A program made the translations under genes and the position numbers. 18,249 nucleotides of DNA from JBFGFG01 sp041627475 (GTDB taxonomy: Bacteria; Actinomycetota; Nitriliruptoria; Nitriliruptorales; Nitriliruptoraceae). Shown here one piece after another: positions 14,711 to 18,249 of this stretch (position 1 is its first letter; the number at the start of each line of letters is the position of its first letter). The stretch spans positions 1 to 18,249 of the forward strand of contig JBFKQZ010000032.1 in assembly GCA_041627475.1 (NCBI GenBank), read 5' to 3'. The notes beneath the pieces are model-generated. The model saw only the letters and a list, made by a program, of their open reading frames with translations, did not search any database and was not told the origin of the DNA.

Positions 14711-15612
14711 CCCTTCCCGAGCGCGTGACCATCGTCGAGGTCGGCCCGCGCGACGGGCTGCAGAACGAGGACGAGGTCATCGACACGGCCGTCAAGGTCG
14801 AGCTCGTGGACCGGCTGGCCGCCACCGGGCTGGCCGTCGTCGAGGCCACCTCGTTCGTCCACCCGAGGTGGGTCCCCCAGCTGGCCGACGGCGCGGACGT
14901 GCTGGCCGGGATCACGCCGGTCGAGGGCGTGCGCTACCCGGTCCTCGTGCCCAACACCAAGGGGATGGAGGCGGCGCTGGCTGCCGGCGTGCACGAGATC
15001 GCCATCTTCGCGGCCGCGTCCGAGGGTTTCTCGAAGGCGAACCTCAACCGCACCCGGGGCGAGTCGCTGGAGATGTTCGCGCCGGTCGTCCGCACCGCGC
15101 TGGACGAGGGCATCCGCGTCCGCGGCTACCTCTCGACCGTGCTCGGCTGCCCCTTCGACGGACCGACCCCGGTCGACGAGGTCGTGCGCATGACCGAGAA
15201 CCTCTTCGAGCTCGGCGTCGCCGAGGTCAGCCTCGGGGACACGATCGGCACCGGGACCGTCGGTGAGGTGCACGCGATGCTCGACGCGCTCGACGACGCC
15301 AACGTCGGGATGGACCGCCTGGCCGTGCACATGCACGACACGTACGGCCAGGGGCTCGCGAACACGCTCGCGGCGTTCGAACACGGGGTCACGATCGCGG
15401 ACACGTCCGTGGGCGGGCTCGGTGGGTGCCCGTACGCACCGGGCGCGAAGGGGAACCTGGCCACCGAGGACCTCGTCTACGCGCTGCACGGCAGCGGGGT
15501 CGAGACCGGCGTGGACCTCGACGCGCTGGTCGACGTCAGCGCGTGGATGGCGCAGGTGCTCGGACGCGAACCCGCCAGCCGAGCGGGCCAGGCGATCCTC
15601 TCCAAGCCCTGA
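14707..15612 (+). CDS. Hydroxymethylglutaryl-CoA lyase
   Basis: This 301-residue TIM-barrel lyase cleaves 3-hydroxy-3-methylglutaryl-CoA to acetoacetate and acetyl-CoA, the last step of leucine breakdown. It shows the HMGL signature residues: VEVGPRDGLQNE (10-21, with Arg15 and metal-binding Asp16), VEATSFVHP (45-53), GCPFDGPTP (147-155), the metal-ligand HMHD (His208, His210) and the active-site loop TSVGGLGGCPYAPGAKGN with Cys241. Length and motifs fit bacterial MvaB/LiuE proteins and distinguish it from homocitrate or isopropylmalate synthases. It begins at the ATG at 14707, overlapping the carboxylase alpha stop codon by four bases (ATGA). The methyltransferase gene begins two bases after its stop. 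An enoyl-CoA hydratase (methylglutaconyl-CoA hydratase) is needed between the carboxylase and this enzyme and is not in the window. Confidence 0.95.
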   Translation: MTLPERVTIVEVGPRDGLQNEDEVIDTAVKVELVDRLAATGLAVVEATSFVHPRWVPQLADGADVLAGITPVEGVRYPVLVPNTKGMEAALAAGVHEIAIFAAASEGFSKANLNRTRGESLEMFAPVVRTALDEGIRVRGYLSTVLGCPFDGPTPVDEVVRMTENLFELGVAEVSLGDTIGTGTVGEVHAMLDALDDANVGMDRLAVHMHDTYGQGLANTLAAFEHGVTIADTSVGGLGGCPYAPGAKGNLATEDLVYALHGSGVETGVDLDALVDVSAWMAQVLGREPASRAGQAILSKP

Positions 15613-15614
15613 CC

Positions 15615-16397
15615 GTGGACGACCTCGACCCGGTCCTCTCGTTCTACGCCGATCGCGACGAGGCGGGTCGGCTCGACGCCCGTGAGGGCTGGATCGAGGC
15701 GCAGCGCGTCCGCAGCCTGCTCGCACCGCGACTGCCGGCACCGCCGGCCCGCGTCCTCGACGTCGGGGGCGGGCCCGGCGCGCACGCCGCCTGGCTGACG
15801 GCGGCCGGCCACCGTGTCCGGCTGCTCGACGTCGTGCCCGACCACGTCGCGGCGGCCCGCGCTCGCGGGCTGGACGCCGCGGTCGGTGACGCGCGCGACC
15901 TCGGCACGGTGGCGGACACCAGCATCGACGTGGTCCTGCTGCTCGGACCGCTCTACCACCTCGTGGCGGCCGACGACCGTCTGCGCTGCCTCGCCGAGGC
16001 CCGCCGCGTCCTGCGACCCGAGGGCCTGCTCGTCGTGACGGCCGTGACCCGGGTCGGCCTCGCGTTGCACCAGCTGCGGACCGGTGCCGACGCGGACCCG
16101 GAGGTGGCCGCCGCCGTGGACCGCGTGCTGGCGGCAGGCGTCGACCCACTCGACGACGAGCCCGTCTTCCACTGCCACCGGGTCGACGAGCTCGCGGCCG
16201 AGCTGGTCGCGGCGGGGTTCACCGTGGACCGTGTCCACGGCGTGGAGGGACCGGGCTGGCCGCTGCTCGACCTCGATGCCTCGCCCGACGACCCCACGAC
16301 GGCGCGTGTGCTGACCCTCGCCGAGACGCTCGACGACGACCCGTCGCTGGTCGGGGCCAGTGCCCACCTACTGGCGTTCGCCCACCCCGACGGCTGA
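15615..16397 (+). CDS. Class I SAM-dependent methyltransferase
   Basis: This 260-residue protein has the SAM-binding motif I VLDVGGGPGAHAAWL (47-61), an acidic residue at the end of strand 2 (LLDVVPDH), a motif II/III-type sequence IDVVLLLGPLYHL, and RRVLRPEGLLVVTAVTR, typical of methyltransferase domain 11/25 proteins. The substrate is not identifiable; small-molecule or RNA targets are both possible. The start is the GTG two bases after the HMG-CoA lyase stop. It has no good Shine-Dalgarno sequence, so it is probably translated by coupling as the last gene of the carboxylase operon. Nothing in the sequence ties it to leucine catabolism beyond this position. The stop is followed within eight bases by hairpin repeat B copy 1. 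Confidence 0.85.
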   Translation: MDDLDPVLSFYADRDEAGRLDAREGWIEAQRVRSLLAPRLPAPPARVLDVGGGPGAHAAWLTAAGHRVRLLDVVPDHVAAARARGLDAAVGDARDLGTVADTSIDVVLLLGPLYHLVAADDRLRCLAEARRVLRPEGLLVVTAVTRVGLALHQLRTGADADPEVAAAVDRVLAAGVDPLDDEPVFHCHRVDELAAELVAAGFTVDRVHGVEGPGWPLLDLDASPDDPTTARVLTLAETLDDDPSLVGASAHLLAFAHPDG

Positions 16398-16401
16398 CTC
16401 G

Positions 16402-16441
16402 CCGCCCGAACTGCGCGCATGCGCACACTTCGGGGTGGCGG
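16402..16441. repeat. Hairpin repeat B, copy 1 (probable terminator of the carboxylase operon)
   Basis: An inner stem TGCGC/GCGCA (16412-16416 with 16421-16425) has a GCAT loop. An outer stem CCCGAA/TTCGGG (16405-16410 with 16429-16434) lies around it, separated by a small internal loop. It starts a few bases after the methyltransferase stop. A 31-base unit (16410-16440) recurs 50 bases later at 16460-16490 with 28 of 31 positions equal. There is no T-tract. A terminator or 3'-end protective role is inferred from position. Confidence 0.6.
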
Positions 16442-16459
16442 CACCGGGTGTGCGACCAG

Positions 16460-16490
16460 ACTGCGCGGATGCGCACACTCCGGGGGGCGG
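16460..16490. repeat. Hairpin repeat B, copy 2 (probable terminator of the TlpA/hydrolase operon)
   Basis: This is the second copy of the 31-base unit, exactly 50 bases after copy 1. The TGCGC/GCGCA stem (16462-16466 with 16471-16475) is kept, while the loop changes from GCAT to GGAT. An alternative stem uses GTGTGCG (16448-16454) with CGCACAC (16472-16478). It ends ten bases from the stop codon of the minus-strand hydrolase, so it would be that transcript's 3' end. Confidence 0.55.
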
Positions 16491-16500
16491 GCCACGGCGG

Positions 16501-17292
16501 TCAGGGCGTGCCGAGTGCGTCCAGCATGGCGTCGCCGAGCGCGAACTGGTTCCCGGTCGTCGCGTCGACGGACGTGGTGACCAGCGACCCGGCGGGAGCC
16601 GCGGCCGCCCACTGCTGCGCGACCTCGAGCGGGTGACCGGGGTCGTCGGGCCAGCCCACGATCCCGAGGGGCACGGCGACGGACCGCAGCTCCGCGAGGG
16701 TGGGCGCGAGGCCGCCGTCGAGGGCCACCAGCGCCGCCTCGACGCTCGCGGTGTCGCCGGCGGCCAGGTCACGGACGAGCACGCGCCGCAGCCACGGCGC
16801 CAGCCCGGGCTCGGTGCGCAGCCGCGCCACCATCCCGGCCACGCCGTGCCCACGCACCTCGGCGGCGACCGCGGCGTGCGGGCCCTCACCCGGGACCGCG
16901 CGACCGGTCCACGCCGGCAGCGCCGCGACCACGCGATCGACTGCCACGGCACCTCTGGCCACCGCCGCGACGGCGGCGTGGCCGCCCGCACTGACACCAC
17001 CGACGGCGACGGGGCCCACCACTGCAGCGAGTGCCGTCACGTCAGCGACGTGGCGGTCCAGCACGTGGTGCGCCGGGTCGCGCACCGCGGACGCGGCGCC
17101 GTGGCCCCGCAGGTCGGCGGTCACGACGCACCAACCGGCGGTCACGAGCGGCGGGGCGACGTGCTCGGCGAGGTAGGTGCACGACGACCCGACGCCGTGC
17201 TGCAGCAACAGCCGCGGTGCTCGGAGGTCACCGTGGAACCGGGTCGACAGCACCGCGCCGTCGGTGCTCGTGACGCGCGGTCCGGGTCTCAC
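16501..17292 (-). CDS. Alpha/beta-hydrolase-fold protein with a doubtful catalytic histidine
   Basis: This 263-residue protein has an alpha/beta-hydrolase fold: LLLQHGVGSSCTYLAEHVAPP (28-48, oxyanion strand), VVTADLRGHGAA (56-67), the nucleophile elbow GGVSAGG with Ser101, and a late acid segment IVGWPDDPGHP (211-221, Asp216 or Asp217). Where the catalytic His is usually found near the C-terminus, the sequence reads TTSVDATTGNQFALGDAM, with Asn248 in the likely position. Unless His220 substitutes, the protein may be a weak or non-hydrolytic member. The GTG at 17292 overlaps the TlpA-like gene's stop as GTGA, so it is translationally coupled to a redox lipoprotein. No signal peptide is seen. 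Substrate unknown. Confidence 0.8.
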   Translation of the reverse strand: MRPGPRVTSTDGAVLSTRFHGDLRAPRLLLQHGVGSSCTYLAEHVAPPLVTAGWCVVTADLRGHGAASAVRDPAHHVLDRHVADVTALAAVVGPVAVGGVSAGGHAAVAAVARGAVAVDRVVAALPAWTGRAVPGEGPHAAVAAEVRGHGVAGMVARLRTEPGLAPWLRRVLVRDLAAGDTASVEAALVALDGGLAPTLAELRSVAVPLGIVGWPDDPGHPLEVAQQWAAAAPAGSLVTTSVDATTGNQFALGDAMLDALGTP

Positions 17293-17810
17293 GGCGTGAT
17301 CCGGGCGAGCTCGTCGGCCAGCTGCCCCGCGTCGAGCTCCCCGATCACGACCGACACGAGCTCGCCGTCCGCGTCGAAGAAGGCCGTCGTCGGCATCGCC
17401 ACGCCCTCGAGGGCGATGTGCGTCGAGGCGGGTGGGTCCAGCACCGACGGCCACGTCACACCGACCCGCTCGACGAAGGGCTCGGCGTCCTTGCGCCTGT
17501 CCTCGCTCGCCACGCCGAGCCACCGGACGTCGGGCGTCTCCTCGGACACCCCCAGCAGCAGCGGGAGCTCGCGCTCGCACGGCGCGCACCACGACGCGAA
17601 GACGTTCACGACCGTCCCCTGCCCGGCGGCCGCCGACTCCTGGACGAACGCCGCCACCTCCGGCCACCCGCCGTCGACGAGCACGCCGTCGGGCGCCGCC
17701 GCACCAGCCGCCGCAGCAGCGGTGTCGACGTCCGGCAACGGGCGCCCGTCCGTCGAGCAGCCGACGAGCACGGACACCGCGAGGAGACAGCCGAGCAGGC
17801 GGCGGGGCAC
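17289..17810 (-). CDS. TlpA/ResA-like thioredoxin-fold lipoprotein
   Basis: The 173-residue protein has a lipoprotein signal with lipobox LVGC (Cys18), an Ala-rich spacer (about 28-42) and a thioredoxin-fold domain. The redox motif is WCAPC (74-78, Cys75 and Cys78) after VVNVFAS, and the conserved cis-proline is Pro140 in VAMPTTAFFDADG. Such proteins act on the outer face of the membrane, reducing or oxidising thiols of other exported proteins, often in cytochrome c maturation or disulfide repair. No cytochrome c biogenesis genes are in the window, so the partner is unknown. The start is the GTG at 17810 with GGAG four bases upstream. It is the first gene of a two-gene operon with the downstream alpha/beta-hydrolase-fold gene (four-base overlap) and diverges from the short-chain dehydrogenase gene with a 65-base gap. 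Confidence 0.9.
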   Translation of the reverse strand: MPRRLLGCLLAVSVLVGCSTDGRPLPDVDTAAAAAGAAAPDGVLVDGGWPEVAAFVQESAAAGQGTVVNVFASWCAPCERELPLLLGVSEETPDVRWLGVASEDRRKDAEPFVERVGVTWPSVLDPPASTHIALEGVAMPTTAFFDADGELVSVVIGELDAGQLADELARITP

Positions 17811-17843
17811 GACGCTCCGGTGGGTCGGGGGCGGCAGCGATTG

Positions 17844-17849
17844 TAGGGT
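17844..17849 (+). promoter_or_regulatory. Candidate -10 element (TAGGGT) for the short-chain dehydrogenase gene
   Basis: TAGGGT lies 26 bases before the ATG at 17876 in the 65-base divergent gap. It is the most AT-rich spot of that gap (GATTGTAGGGT). The implied leader of about 20 bases contains the GGAG ribosome-binding site. No strong -35 hexamer is apparent. Confidence 0.4.
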
Positions 17850-17875
17850 CGGCGCCCCGACCGACCGGAGCGCAC

Positions 17876-18249
17876 ATGGCCACCCCGCACGTCCTCGTCA
17901 CCGGCGCCTCGAGCGGCATCGGACGAGCCTGTGCCGAGGCCCTGCGCGCCCGAGGTTTCGCCGTCCACGGCTCGGTCCGGCGTCAGGAGGACGCGGCCGA
18001 GCTCGAGGCCGCCGACATCCACCCGGTCGTCTTCGACGTCACCGACGACGACGCGGTCGCCGCAGGGCTGCAGGTCGTGCGCACGCTCGCCGAGGGCAAC
18101 CTCCGCGGTGTCGTCGCCAACGCCGGGATCGCCGTGGCCGGGCCGATCGAGGAACTCTCGACCGAGGAGCTGCGGCACCAGCTCGACGTCAACGTCCTCG
18201 GCGTGCACCGCACGGTCGCACCGCTGATCGGCGACCTCTGCGCGACCCA
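17876..18249 (+). CDS. Short-chain dehydrogenase/reductase (SDR family), C-terminus cut by window edge
   Basis: Only the first 124 residues are visible. The classical SDR cofactor motif TGASSGIG (9-16), an FDVTD acidic turn (53-57) for adenine binding, the structural NAG (82-84) and the central-helix Asn in LDVNVLG (Asn106) are present. Arg35 and Arg36 after the second strand would favour NADP(H), by family precedent. The catalytic Ser, Tyr and Lys lie beyond the edge, so activity and substrate cannot be judged. The ATG at 17876 has GGAG five bases upstream. The gene diverges from the TlpA-like lipoprotein gene. Confidence 0.9.
   Translation, partial: MATPHVLVTGASSGIGRACAEALRARGFAVHGSVRRQEDAAELEAADIHPVVFDVTDDDAVAAGLQVVRTLAEGNLRGVVANAGIAVAGPIEELSTEELRHQLDVNVLGVHRTVAPLIGDLCAT

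Noticed and set aside
14422..16149. A 575-codon open frame on the minus strand
   Set aside because: It runs antisense through three clear plus-strand genes (carboxylase alpha, HMG-CoA lyase, methyltransferase) and has low-complexity Arg/Pro/Gly sequence.
16410..16490. CRISPR-like pair of 31-base repeats with a 19-base spacer
   Set aside because: Two copies only, a spacer shorter than typical, three mismatches and no cas genes. The hairpins at convergent gene ends explain them better.

Overview
The window is gene-dense, very GC-rich DNA with frequent GTG starts, short or absent intergenic gaps and little non-coding sequence. This coding style, a DUF3039-type small protein and a LAxTG (class E sortase type) wall-anchoring tail point to a high-GC actinobacterium (Actinomycetota). 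A deep-branching lineage is possible, but the exact class cannot be read from the sequence. I find 17 protein genes (two cut by the window edges), no rRNA, tRNA, CRISPR array or insertion sequence, and no gene-free gap longer than about 200 bases.

Layout. (1) 1-2582, minus strand: a glucose/sorbosone-dehydrogenase-type lipoprotein (3' end missing), then a phosphoglucomutase/phosphomannomutase. (2) 2666-3937, plus strand: a membrane-anchored alpha/beta hydrolase. It converges on a minus-strand pair of overlapping acyl-CoA dehydrogenase genes (4044-6333). The convergent gap holds two near-identical hairpin repeats, one at each gene end. (3) 6398-6634: the small DUF3039 protein; 6710-7297: a small alpha/beta hydrolase on the plus strand. 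(4) 7299-9838, minus strand: a secreted beta-helix protein with a LAATG wall-anchoring tail, followed by a single-pass membrane protein. (5) 10034-16397: a leucine-catabolism block. It contains the methylcrotonyl-CoA carboxylase beta subunit, alpha subunit (biotin carboxylase plus biotin carrier), HMG-CoA lyase and a SAM-dependent methyltransferase on the plus strand. Two minus-strand genes, a degenerate receiver-like protein and a Gmad2 lipoprotein, sit between the two carboxylase subunits. (6) 16501-17810, minus strand: a TlpA-like thioredoxin lipoprotein translationally coupled to an alpha/beta-hydrolase-fold protein. Its convergent gap with the methyltransferase again holds two hairpin-forming repeat copies. 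(7) 17876-end, plus strand: the N-terminal part of a short-chain dehydrogenase.

How the genes work together. The two carboxylase subunits would form methylcrotonyl-CoA carboxylase, whose product (after a hydratase not seen here) is cleaved by the HMG-CoA lyase to acetoacetate and acetyl-CoA. The acyl-CoA dehydrogenase pair looks like the two chains of a heteromeric FadE enzyme of the actinobacterial steroid/branched-acyl type, not a classical isovaleryl-CoA dehydrogenase. The other genes are mostly housekeeping or cell-surface functions. No defence or mobile system is visible. The most unusual structures are the paired hairpin repeats at both spacious convergent gene junctions, the wall-anchored beta-helix protein, and the inverted two-gene insertion that splits the carboxylase subunits.
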